Assembly: GCF_002845985.1 (NCBI RefSeq)
Contig: NZ_PDFK01000002.1
Location: forward strand, 1 to 64,000
From: Lysinibacillus fusiformis
GTDB taxonomy: Bacteria > Bacillota > Bacilli > Bacillales_A > Planococcaceae
Reading direction: 5' to 3'
Length of the DNA: 64,000 bases
Both the position numbers and the translations under genes were made by a program. Below the pieces are notes generated by a model. That model saw only the letters and a list, made by a program, of their open reading frames with translations. It searched no databases and had not been told where the DNA came from. This document shows positions 9,692 to 18,214 of this stretch, piece after piece. Every line of letters starts with the position of its first letter. The first letter of the stretch is position 1.

Positions 9692-9720
9692 TGCTTACCT
9701 CCTTTCAATCAATCTATTCT

Positions 9721-10119
9721 TTAAAAACCTTGTTTCGGTATTTCTAAGTCCTCTTGCCCATCATGAACAATATCGATTTTGCCTCCGCCTGCAGAGCATT
9801 GCGTATGACAACGATTAAGTAACGCTTGCTTCCCCTCGATATTGACATTTTCCATCCCTTCCATCCAGTCGATGGAGCATACAGGTGTACATGGTTTTTT
9901 CAACTTTAAGCAAACACCAAAGGTTGGGATGTTATCAGGGTTTCGATCCCCAACATTCATTACAGCTTTCTCTTTAATATAAACACCATGATCTTGCGGC
10001 AAATTTAAATAATTGAGGTGGCTACCATGCTCACAGGCAATGATTGCGCCATGTACTACATAACTAAATTGCTCTTGTTCCGAACCTTCTGTCTCCAAAT
10101 TTTCTACAACTTGAGCCAT
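9721..10119 (-). CDS. DUF4280 PAAR-like spike-tip protein
   Basis: A 132-aa protein with the DUF4280 pattern: an early IIACEHGSHLNYL segment and a later cysteine-rich part (VCLKLKKPCTPVC, then NRCHTQCSAGGGKI). Proteins of this family cap VgrG-type spikes like PAAR proteins, probably with a metal bound by cysteines and histidines. I chose ATG 10119 (MAQVVENL) because GGAAGGAT lies just upstream; ATG 10143 would place that site inside the gene. It lies 29 bases before the VgrG-RHS gene, supporting a role in arming that spike. The structural role comes from family knowledge. Confidence 0.85.
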   Translation of the reverse strand: MAQVVENLETEGSEQEQFSYVVHGAIIACEHGSHLNYLNLPQDHGVYIKEKAVMNVGDRNPDNIPTFGVCLKLKKPCTPVCSIDWMEGMENVNIEGKQALLNRCHTQCSAGGGKIDIVHDGQEDLEIPKQGF

Positions 10120-10195
10120 TAAATATCCTTCCCTTCCTATCATTTGTAATAAATTTCCGCTTTAACAGTACATAGCAACAAATGATTTATTAAAA

Positions 10196-10693
10196 TTACT
10201 TACTTTCCAATCTTACTCGCTGCAACTGAATCCCAAGAAAGGGGCGTCGCAATATACTTTCTGCTACATCTAAATTGATGACGGTGAAAGCTTCCTTTTG
10301 GCCTGCGACTTCAAAAATACAATCCAGTTCCACTTTCTTGGGGTCTATCACTAGCTCTTTTATTCCTCCGTCAGGATAATAAGCGGTTTCATGAGAAATA
10401 CAGTCCTTTTTCACTATATCCATAAGCCAATACACGCGCTGTGTCCCTTTCTTGACATCCGTAAAGACAATAGCTGTAAAACCTAAGTTATCCTCGTATT
10501 TCATTAACAGCGCTTTTAAATCATCAGACACGATTCTTCGAGGCTTGTCTAAATAATCTAGATATACCGCATTCTCTTTTTCTACCACTTCCCCGAATAC
10601 AGAAGAACAGACAAAGTTTTCATCGAGGTCCGTTTTCAAAGGGATGATTGGATTGAGAATGCTTAGATCTTGCCGAAGAATAAAATATTCCAT
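10196..10693 (-). CDS. Small accessory protein, possible Imm11-like fold
   Basis: A 165-aa soluble protein starting at ATG 10693 behind AGGAGGAAAAG. The second half (ELDCIFEVAGQKEAF, then VAESILRRPFLGIQLQRV) recalls Imm11/DUF1629 proteins, but the match is weak and from memory. It sits between the pentapeptide-repeat gene and the PAAR-like tip gene, so it may be an adaptor or chaperone for spike loading rather than an immunity protein. It is upstream, not downstream, of the toxin, which argues against plain immunity. Function unknown. Confidence 0.5.
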   Translation of the reverse strand: MEYFILRQDLSILNPIIPLKTDLDENFVCSSVFGEVVEKENAVYLDYLDKPRRIVSDDLKALLMKYEDNLGFTAIVFTDVKKGTQRVYWLMDIVKKDCISHETAYYPDGGIKELVIDPKKVELDCIFEVAGQKEAFTVINLDVAESILRRPFLGIQLQRVRLESK

Positions 10694-10717
10694 CTTTTCC
10701 TCCTGTATCTATCAGTG

Positions 10718-11815
10718 CTAATAAATCCAATGAACATCTTTCATCTGTTCTGCGCTAAATTGATACTTCTCTTGATCACGTTTAAAGAAGGTAGCCCCCT
10801 TTAAATTAGCACCTGTAAAATTGGCACCTTCAATCTGCGCAAAGTCAAATCTCGCATTTTCCAAATTGGCATTACTGAAATCAGTACCGAGGTAGCATGC
10901 CACTTCCCCTCCGGAAAGCCTTAGCGTTTTTCCTTGAGCATAACTAAAATTAGCGCCTACCAAATTGGCATTTCGAAAATCAGTATCTTGAATAGCTGCA
11001 TAGGAAAAGTCAACATTCTCTAAACCACAATCTACAAAGCTAGTACCAACACAAATACTTTGCTTCAATGAAGACCCTGCTAAATCACAACTGTTAAAAA
11101 TTGCGTAGGAAAAATCCATCTGGTTAAAATTTTTCTGTTGTAATGGTAGGTTTGAGAAGTTTTCGAATGTATACGATTTGTCCATCTCTTTTTGCTCTAA
11201 CCATGAGAGAAGGTTTTTATCCACCCGTTCTCGTTCGTCAATGATAGCAACATCCTCACTAACCCCTTTGTACTCACCAACACGAAATCGCAAGCACTCT
11301 GCTCGTTGAAAATGGAGTTCAGGTACGCTTTCCTTTTGATAACGAAAAAGATAGCGAACCAATTGAATGATATACTGATGAAATAGAACTACTATCTTTT
11401 GAATAATCCCTCTAACATCAGCTGCTTGAATCATGAGATACGGTTTTCTTTCTTTCTCAAGTATCTTTTGTAAATCAACCATTGCCTCACTAAGCCATGT
11501 TGCTTCATAATGTGCTGTACATTCGACCCAATCGAAGTACCATGCTTCACCATATGCCTCTAGCAAATACGTACACTTGTTTTCTAGTAATGAGGTTCGC
11601 AGCAAAGAGAGATGAATAAAGGCAATTGGTGCTAACTTTCCCTGTCTTTGCTGATCTCTAATATTCGCAAACAGCTGTTCAAGTGAGTAAATGATTGGCT
11701 GTAGCAAAATTTCCTTGTTTTGGCGAAACTGTCGATCAACTTTCTCTTGCAATCGGCTGACATGAACTGAAACGCATTCATCCATAAAATGCTGTAATGC
11801 TTCTTCTCGTTTCAT
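10718..11815 (-). CDS. Pentapeptide-repeat protein of the injection cluster
   Basis: A 365-aa protein with two parts. Residues 1-215 are helical and charged, of no known family. From about 225 to 355 runs a series of A(D/N)LXX-type pentapeptides (FRNANLVGANFSYA, FSNANLENARFDFA, FTGANLKGATF), which fold as a right-handed quadrilateral beta-helix. Pentapeptide proteins occur in T6SS effector loci as spike adaptors or effectors. Here the gene lies between the VgrG and the PAAR-like tip, so an adaptor or extra tip component is my inference. A weak GAGGA site precedes ATG 11815. Confidence 0.75.
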   Translation of the reverse strand: MKREEALQHFMDECVSVHVSRLQEKVDRQFRQNKEILLQPIIYSLEQLFANIRDQQRQGKLAPIAFIHLSLLRTSLLENKCTYLLEAYGEAWYFDWVECTAHYEATWLSEAMVDLQKILEKERKPYLMIQAADVRGIIQKIVVLFHQYIIQLVRYLFRYQKESVPELHFQRAECLRFRVGEYKGVSEDVAIIDERERVDKNLLSWLEQKEMDKSYTFENFSNLPLQQKNFNQMDFSYAIFNSCDLAGSSLKQSICVGTSFVDCGLENVDFSYAAIQDTDFRNANLVGANFSYAQGKTLRLSGGEVACYLGTDFSNANLENARFDFAQIEGANFTGANLKGATFFKRDQEKYQFSAEQMKDVHWIY

Positions 11816-11830
11816 ACATTCACATCCTCA

Positions 11831-13342
11831 CTAATTTGCTCGCACTTCTGTTCCTTTAATTTCCATTTTATCTTCCATCTTGATTGAATTTTCTTTACAG
11901 GTCATCTCAATTTTCTCGTTCGCATTAATCATTATTTGTTTGGCATTAATGACCACTTTATCTGTAGCTTTTAAGTTAATATTCTTATCACTTATTATCG
12001 AAATACCATTATCATCCATCAGTGAAATCATCAATCCTCCACCCGATATGACGATCCGATCAGGTGCAAGTAGAATTTGTTTTCCATGCTTTGTTCTGAG
12101 TGTTTTTACATCTGGATCAGCCATACGTCCTGGATCTTGGCGACTATCCTCTGGTGGTGTGGCACTTGACCCGCCACCCCCATCTTGACTAGTTGGATTA
12201 GTTGCTGCTAACATCGTATTTGATTGTGGAGGCGCTTTTGAAACAGAGCTAATCGCAATCCCTTCATCCTCATGATTGCTTGGAAAATAGATTCTTACAT
12301 TATCAGATAGCTCCGGCATAAAATACCATCCTGTGTTATCTTCTGATGCATAAATTGTTGAATATGGAAACCAATAGGCCGTATCCTTTTCTTGCCCCTC
12401 ATCGAAATCGACATGAATACGAATTTTGTCCCCGGCAACATCAATTACCTTTCCTTGAATGGAAGCACCAATAATAGCTTGATTATAGGTAGTGTGGACA
12501 CTGAAACCGTTCCGAGGTGTTAACGTATAAATATGCTTGAACAGGCCATCTTTTAAAGTTGAAAAAATTTTATAAACATACAATTTTTTAGATTGGAAAG
12601 TAACTTCATTGCCTATTTTGAAGGATTGCAGCGATTCTACTTCATAATACATGTAGTCACTATCAGTAATACTTTCGAGATGATTTTTACTTGAGATAAG
12701 AAAATTGCCAATAGCCTTTTTAACCCGATAATTAATGGCCTCCATTTTCTTTGTGCTTCCAGCTTGAAATGGAATACCAAAATAAAATTTTGCAGATGAA
12801 TGAACTGTATCTGGCACTAGACCTGTATGAAAACGCGAGGCCATTCGTTTAAGAAACTCCCAATCTGTCTCTATATATTGCATTGTAAAACGACCAATAC
12901 TAGCTCCCTTTGTGACATGATCTATGAAATCTGCACCTTTTTGATCGGCAATACACACATCGATTAATTCACTGTATGGCATACTAGCATTTTGATAGGT
13001 TTGATTTTTTTTCTTAACATCTAGTAAATACGTATGTGAAACTGCTTTAACTTCCAAATAGTAAGTGCCCATCACCGATTTCACTTGTACATCTAACGCT
13101 AACCCATTAAAAATAGGCTTCGATTGGCCATTACTATCTATTTGCAATACCTCTATAGATGTTTCTGCATCTGTCATATATACATAGGAATCTTCGAGTT
13201 CATCTGGAATTACACCCGTTAAATGCAATGTAGCATGATCGTTCATTTGTTGCGTAATTTCGATTTGATGGACGCGAATGTTATAGGGCATCACGATCAT
13301 ATCTTTATATGTTAAGGCTGTTTCTTTTTTTATCCGATCCAT
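11831..13342 (-). CDS. VgrG-like spike (phage late control D family)
   Basis: A 503-aa protein with the same N-terminal spike architecture as the VgrG-RHS protein (ETDWEFLKRMASRFHTG) but no toxin. After an OB-like domain (about 290-370) and a GGGGSS linker, the C-terminus is a repetitive beta-strand region (INLKATDKVVINAKQIM) typical of the VgrG needle. It is probably the structural spike under the tip complex. ATG 13342 shares one base with the TGA of the upstream gene, so translation is coupled; GAGGG lies nine bases before it. Having one plain and one toxin-fused spike in an operon suggests mixed trimers or exchangeable spikes. Confidence 0.85.
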   Translation of the reverse strand: MDRIKKETALTYKDMIVMPYNIRVHQIEITQQMNDHATLHLTGVIPDELEDSYVYMTDAETSIEVLQIDSNGQSKPIFNGLALDVQVKSVMGTYYLEVKAVSHTYLLDVKKKNQTYQNASMPYSELIDVCIADQKGADFIDHVTKGASIGRFTMQYIETDWEFLKRMASRFHTGLVPDTVHSSAKFYFGIPFQAGSTKKMEAINYRVKKAIGNFLISSKNHLESITDSDYMYYEVESLQSFKIGNEVTFQSKKLYVYKIFSTLKDGLFKHIYTLTPRNGFSVHTTYNQAIIGASIQGKVIDVAGDKIRIHVDFDEGQEKDTAYWFPYSTIYASEDNTGWYFMPELSDNVRIYFPSNHEDEGIAISSVSKAPPQSNTMLAATNPTSQDGGGGSSATPPEDSRQDPGRMADPDVKTLRTKHGKQILLAPDRIVISGGGLMISLMDDNGISIISDKNINLKATDKVVINAKQIMINANEKIEMTCKENSIKMEDKMEIKGTEVRAN

Positions 13343-13980
13343 CAAACAACACCCTCTCCATCTAATTTATTTTGGATTGAGATAGTTTCCATCATCCCAT
13401 AAGCAATAGGTTTCCAAATATTCATCTCTTTCTTCAAACAATTTATAGAGCCCATCGTCACATTTTCGCCTACTATAAACAAAAACATTAAATTATAAAT
13501 CTTGTTATCTAGTGCAGGTGTTATGAAATCAAAGTAACCAATTTGGACATCGTTCACTTCATTAAAGCCGATATCCAACATTTTTGTTGTTGGCTGCATT
13601 TTTTGAAGTATCTCCATCATAGTCTGTGTGAAATCTTCTAATTCCTCTGCTTTTATTTGTTGTTCCATGATTTTCAGCGTGACATTAATAGATGTACTTT
13701 CACTTGTATAGATGTAATCGGGTCTTCGGCTGGACGGATATTTAATATCCATTAAATCAGATTCCATTACTTCAAAAGCGGCTGGAATACGCATTTGGAT
13801 TTGACCATCATAAAAGTCCATTTTCGTAAATTCGATTGTTTCATCTTCGATTATTAGCTGACCATCTTTAATCGCTTGAACAAGGTCCGTATGTAACAAT
13901 TGTTTTTCTATGTTTTCCAATCGTTTCTTCTGCCTTGCTTGTTTCGTCATCTCAATGACTTCTTCATCCATGAAATTCAT
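13342..13980 (-). CDS. Possible DUF1795/Eag-like chaperone
   Basis: A 212-aa soluble protein with a charged helical first 40 residues. A middle segment (FYDGQIQMRIPAAFEVM) recalls the opening strand of DcrB/DUF1795 proteins. The Eag chaperones of T6SS belong to DUF1795 and hold RHS or other effectors on VgrG before firing. This gene is translationally coupled to a VgrG gene and lies in the operon of a VgrG-RHS toxin, which fits. The sequence likeness is slight, so treat the function as hypothesis. AAGGAGTGG precedes ATG 13980. Confidence 0.45.
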   Translation of the reverse strand: MNFMDEEVIEMTKQARQKKRLENIEKQLLHTDLVQAIKDGQLIIEDETIEFTKMDFYDGQIQMRIPAAFEVMESDLMDIKYPSSRRPDYIYTSESTSINVTLKIMEQQIKAEELEDFTQTMMEILQKMQPTTKMLDIGFNEVNDVQIGYFDFITPALDNKIYNLMFLFIVGENVTMGSINCLKKEMNIWKPIAYGMMETISIQNKLDGEGVV

Positions 13981-14043
13981 CTTTTACCACTCCTTTTCGT
14001 TCAACTCCTGTTTATGCCTAAACGTTGTTCAACTGGATTTTAG

Positions 14044-14817
14044 TTAATCGACTATCATACGCTTTGGTCGGTCTGGACTATGTCCTCCTCGACGACCACC
14101 ACTCTTTGATTCAGATAATATACGGTATAAATATTTATGAATTTGACTATTGGAAAACGCTTGAAATTCTAACTCTAATCGATTGCAAATATACATTTCA
14201 ATGACATCTCGCTGTACCCGCTCCTGATTCAAACACTCAAAAGCAAAGGTAATATCATATACATTGGTTGGGCGATTTTTTAATAATTCCTTTGCGTAAA
14301 ACTGTAAAACTTTAGGGTGGTATGTGCTCTCTTGTATACCTGCATACTGACAGTGCAGATAATTCACTGTATTGTATTCCGTGGCAAAATCTAAAAAATT
14401 ATTTGGCTCGGATCGCAGCCTTGCTCCAGCCTTTAATTTAAAGCGGGCTATTTCTAATTCGTTTAGGGCAAGATTCAGAGACTCATCGAGAAAAATAGTG
14501 GCTGTAAAATCCGTGAAGTCTAATTTATTCACCGCTTCAGCAAATTTTATTTTTATAATGGTTTCTTGCCCTGTTGCCTCATATGGAAGTTCATAGCTAT
14601 TATGCAGTAGATAAAGCCTATTATTATGTTTAACGATCCCTTTTGTAATATGGATAATAGTATCTGCAATCGTAATATTGGCACCTGCTATAATGCCATT
14701 TGAATAATCCTGGAAATATAAATCTAAAAATTCCCTTGGATAATCGCGCAAGTTTTCCAGCATTTCTCTTTTTAAAATTCTGCCTTTTTGAAAATGTGGA
14801 TATTGATTGGTAAACAT
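14044..14817 (-). CDS. Unknown protein, possible baseplate component
   Basis: A 257-aa protein beginning MFTNQYPHFQKGRILKRE. Residues 1-110 look beta-rich, with alternating hydrophobic strands (ITIADTIIHITKGIVKHN). This faintly recalls the N-terminal shell domain of TssK and phage baseplate or fibre-attachment proteins. Residues 110-240 appear helical, and the C-terminus is basic and glycine-rich (SGGRRGGHSPDRPKR). GAGGTGAG precedes ATG 14817. It sits between the Hsp70-like gene and the spike genes, a sensible place for a baseplate part. The assignment rests mainly on context. Confidence 0.4.
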   Translation of the reverse strand: MFTNQYPHFQKGRILKREMLENLRDYPREFLDLYFQDYSNGIIAGANITIADTIIHITKGIVKHNNRLYLLHNSYELPYEATGQETIIKIKFAEAVNKLDFTDFTATIFLDESLNLALNELEIARFKLKAGARLRSEPNNFLDFATEYNTVNYLHCQYAGIQESTYHPKVLQFYAKELLKNRPTNVYDITFAFECLNQERVQRDVIEMYICNRLELEFQAFSNSQIHKYLYRILSESKSGGRRGGHSPDRPKRMIVD

Positions 14818-14855
14818 CTGTCACTCACCTCTTTTATTTTTTGGCAGATGCCTAC

Positions 14856-17504
14856 TTACTTTAATCCATCAAAGAAATCTAGCTCTGATAAATCTGTTTC
14901 AAAGGCAAAGAATTCCTTGCTCCCGATCATTAGCTGCTCCTCTTTCCTAGCCACTGGCACGACATGGAAGCCCCAATGATCCTCTCCTGCAAAGACAAAG
15001 AATTTAACCTCCCCATTGACGATTGAATCTGTTTCATCCTGTGGAATTTTATCAAAATAATTCGATGCAATACGCTCATATAGCACAGGGACAAAATCCT
15101 CTTGACGATTAATATAAGTATACTTATGTGCTGCTTGAGGATCGCTTCCAGTTAGGAAAAATTCAACCTCTGTGACGCCCCATGGACGGGAGATAGTTCC
15201 ATGAATTTGATTCAGTCTCTCCAGACTACTAATCAGAAGCTTTTCCTGACGATTATGAGTAAATGCACTAACCGTATACGGTACAATAGGTGCAGCATTT
15301 GTTACTTCCGTTTCGATCATGCCAATCTTTTTCGCATTTAAGTAGCGTAATGCGCCTCTTAAACAAGCGAGCTTTAATTCTGGCACTTTTCCAACGTTTT
15401 CAGCCTTTTGTCTAAATTCAATGCTACGACCTGGTACAAATTCCTTTAAAGCCTCTCGAAAAGCGTCAATTCTACAGGATTGTCCTGTCAGCTTAATAAT
15501 GGAATATTCCCCAAGCATGCCACTTTCATAAAAACCTTCTAAAAACTCTCGTACAATATCATAAATATCCGCCTTGATTAGGTGGTTAATTTCTTTAATA
15601 TTGAAATAAACGTTTGGATAGTCATAAACATCTTTAAATTGGTGGTTTTCTAATAGAGATAAACACCAGCGATCTACCGTTGTGATATTCAAATCACTAT
15701 CTTGCTGTATATCGCTTTCTGAGTAAAAGCGACTCCTAAGAATGCCGGTTTTTCGGAAAAATTCTTTCTTCATTTCCTCGGCCATTTCCCATAAGAAATA
15801 ATGATTATTACGAACCCTTAAATACTCATCACGTGTATGATTTTCATATTCTTTAAAACGTGTTGGGATAATAGACTCAGCATCCTCAAATGCCTTTTCA
15901 AATTGCTTGTACACCGCCTCGACCCCATAATCATCCACATACTGATAAATATCCTTCCCTGGAATATCAATTAACGCATCGATGTCATAGGCATTTTTCC
16001 CACGACTATAATAATTCGCAAAGACAATTTTCATAAATTGAAAAATTCGATACGTAATATTATTACCACCAAAATTGGTATCCCCATTTTCATAGGTTGT
16101 ATGAATATCAATTTTGTAGGAAATATGTCCGTCCTCTATTCGAAACTTACAGGATGAGAGGTCTGTTGTTCCCCCTCCACAATCGATTACTAGAGCCTTG
16201 TATTCCTTGCCATCCATAAAGCTCTGATTCTCTATTTGATTGGCTATCGTATTATAGAGCACTGCCATTCCTTCATCGAGAGCATGCTCAATTTCAATTT
16301 GATATTCAGGTAAAATAGCGTGAAACATATCTAAAAATTGAGTTTTCAGCTTAACAGGGCTTGAAATATGCAAATGTTGAAAGCGACATTTAAATTGATG
16401 CTCAGCCATTTGAATGATATAGAGTAAAAATTCTCTTAGGATTTGACTGCGTGGGATAACCGCTGTATTCCCATTCGCATCCATTATTTCCTCCAATTTT
16501 GCATAATTACTAACCCAACGTTTGATGCCCTGAAATTTAGTGGCTAATGATGTATAGCTATTTTTTTTCATAACCTTCAAGGCTTCATAGCCGAAATGAT
16601 AGTTTATGTGATCAGCGTTTGAGCAATCTGCAACCGCAACCACTGTAGGCACAACTTCAATCCATTCATTTTGGTGTAGTGGGTCTGGGAATTGTACAAA
16701 ATTGATGCTATTGAGTGTAATTCTCTTATTTAAAAGATCATGGCTACAAGGTGATGAGACATAATCGCTATCCAAAAATACACCAGCTGTTGTATTGGTT
16801 GTGCCAAAATCAATGGCAAGAATGGCATTGGTTGTCTCTAACTGTTTCATCTCTAAATCTGGTATTGGCACTTTGTAGTAATGTAGATTTGTTGGTGGGA
16901 GTGGCGTCTCCTGATAATATGTTTTATAGATATACTCTGAGTCTTGCTTTCGCAAAAAAATAAAGCTATAGTTCTTATTCTTTGTCTCGCGTATTCCTAG
17001 CGCTTGATCTGCCACTAAGTAATAGCAATTCGCTTTTTCATCGTCTTTTACGATATTTAGAATGCCACATAACTCAAAATGCTCATTTACTAGTAGCACA
17101 TTGGATTCTACAAGAAAGCCACCTGTTTCAATGAGGTATTGATCTGGCTTATCTATTTTCATGCCTTTATAGAGATTCATTTTGGCAGGTATTTTAATAT
17201 CACCATTATCTGAAAGTGGTGTTTTTAAATACTTCTGCAGTGCCTCCTCGACTCTTTCAAAGCCCCCATCTTGATTTTCTTTAATCAATAGATGTTCTTC
17301 CGCTCCACGGTATCTTAAAATCTTCTCGATTAGTTCGTCCCTAGTTAGCGTATTAATTAACCCTGTTATGAGCTTTTCTTTATAACAAATATTTCTAAGC
17401 TGAAAAGTGGTCATCTCCATCAACTCTACACGTGTATAGGTCATATATTTCTTTTCTGTATAACGCTTATTCGCATAAAGCTTATATGAATATTTAGTCG
17501 TCAA
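14856..17504 (-). CDS. Hsp70-like ATPase with SAP-like N-terminus
   Basis: An 882-aa member of the actin/Hsp70 ATPase superfamily. Phosphate-1 motif LAIDFGTTNTTAG is near residue 226, phosphate-2 motif VIDCGGGTTDLSS near 436 and the adenosine motif IIKLTGQSCRIDAF near 670. The first 225 residues are not Hsp70-like; residues about 25-70 (TTFQLRNICYKEK, then LTRDELIEKILRYRG) resemble a SAP/Rho_N helix-extended-helix. No ordinary substrate-binding domain follows the ATPase. The start is TTG 17504 behind GGAGGGG. With the J-domain gene in the same operon it could form a dedicated chaperone pair for assembling or recycling sheath and tube, perhaps in place of ClpV. Confidence 0.85.
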   Translation of the reverse strand: MTTKYSYKLYANKRYTEKKYMTYTRVELMEMTTFQLRNICYKEKLITGLINTLTRDELIEKILRYRGAEEHLLIKENQDGGFERVEEALQKYLKTPLSDNGDIKIPAKMNLYKGMKIDKPDQYLIETGGFLVESNVLLVNEHFELCGILNIVKDDEKANCYYLVADQALGIRETKNKNYSFIFLRKQDSEYIYKTYYQETPLPPTNLHYYKVPIPDLEMKQLETTNAILAIDFGTTNTTAGVFLDSDYVSSPCSHDLLNKRITLNSINFVQFPDPLHQNEWIEVVPTVVAVADCSNADHINYHFGYEALKVMKKNSYTSLATKFQGIKRWVSNYAKLEEIMDANGNTAVIPRSQILREFLLYIIQMAEHQFKCRFQHLHISSPVKLKTQFLDMFHAILPEYQIEIEHALDEGMAVLYNTIANQIENQSFMDGKEYKALVIDCGGGTTDLSSCKFRIEDGHISYKIDIHTTYENGDTNFGGNNITYRIFQFMKIVFANYYSRGKNAYDIDALIDIPGKDIYQYVDDYGVEAVYKQFEKAFEDAESIIPTRFKEYENHTRDEYLRVRNNHYFLWEMAEEMKKEFFRKTGILRSRFYSESDIQQDSDLNITTVDRWCLSLLENHQFKDVYDYPNVYFNIKEINHLIKADIYDIVREFLEGFYESGMLGEYSIIKLTGQSCRIDAFREALKEFVPGRSIEFRQKAENVGKVPELKLACLRGALRYLNAKKIGMIETEVTNAAPIVPYTVSAFTHNRQEKLLISSLERLNQIHGTISRPWGVTEVEFFLTGSDPQAAHKYTYINRQEDFVPVLYERIASNYFDKIPQDETDSIVNGEVKFFVFAGEDHWGFHVVPVARKEEQLMIGSKEFFAFETDLSELDFFDGLK

Positions 17505-17524
17505 TTTATACCCCTCCCCACTTT

Positions 17525-18214
17525 TTAATAAAGAGCTATCCGATCTAGCTTCATCGTCTCTTCTACGTCAATAATGCCAAAATGGTATTGCCAGTAAACC
17601 TCCATCTGAAAGCCAATAGGTAAAAAGATTTCTTGGATTAGCTGAACTTTATTGATATTTTCTATTGTCTTTTTTTGATGAATGTAAAGCAGTAATTCAT
17701 CATTTTCCTCTGATTTCACATAAATAAAACAATTTCTAAATATATTTTTCAGCGTGTCCTTTATCAGATATAATGCTTCTCCTGTTTGATAGAGTCTGAG
17801 CATATTAAGCGCAATAATTTCTTGCTCTTTCTTTGAAAAAGATTTGATTTTATCGCGAACCAGTTTTCCAAATACATTTGCTTCAATGTCTCTCAGCATA
17901 AAGCGAATATAATATTCCTTTTTATTCAAGCCTTGCATTCGATCAATTTCAGCTAAAAAATGCAATGTAATATCTAATAAAGCGTCTCTAAATGCTTCAT
18001 CAGTCGTATGATCAGGATGAAAGAGATCTTTAAAAATATCGAAGTACCGATAATAGGGGTTTACTTCCACATGTTGCTCTATTGCCTGTGAATTTAATAG
18101 TTGTGGACTAAGCTCCATATAAGGTGAATAGATTTTGGCAAGATGAAAGTAAATATCCTTTGTTAAAAAGCCCTCTTCTTCAGCTTGTATAAGTAAATCC
18201 CAAATATAGTTCAT
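17525..18214 (-). CDS. Conserved-looking unknown, possible baseplate wedge
   Basis: A roughly 229-aa protein with no recognised domain. It is acidic and helical (LTKDIYFHLAKIYSPYM, VNPYYRYFDIFKDLF) and ends in a beta-like segment (LPIGFQMEVYWQYHFG) reminiscent of phage tail protein I or TssG-type ends, but this is only an impression. ATG 18214 is favoured because AGGTAA lies nine bases upstream; ATG 18220 overlaps the previous gene further. It overlaps the 423-aa gene by a few bases, so the two are probably translated together and may form one subcomplex. Confidence 0.4.
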   Translation of the reverse strand: MNYIWDLLIQAEEEGFLTKDIYFHLAKIYSPYMELSPQLLNSQAIEQHVEVNPYYRYFDIFKDLFHPDHTTDEAFRDALLDITLHFLAEIDRMQGLNKKEYYIRFMLRDIEANVFGKLVRDKIKSFSKKEQEIIALNMLRLYQTGEALYLIKDTLKNIFRNCFIYVKSEENDELLLYIHQKKTIENINKVQLIQEIFLPIGFQMEVYWQYHFGIIDVEETMKLDRIALY

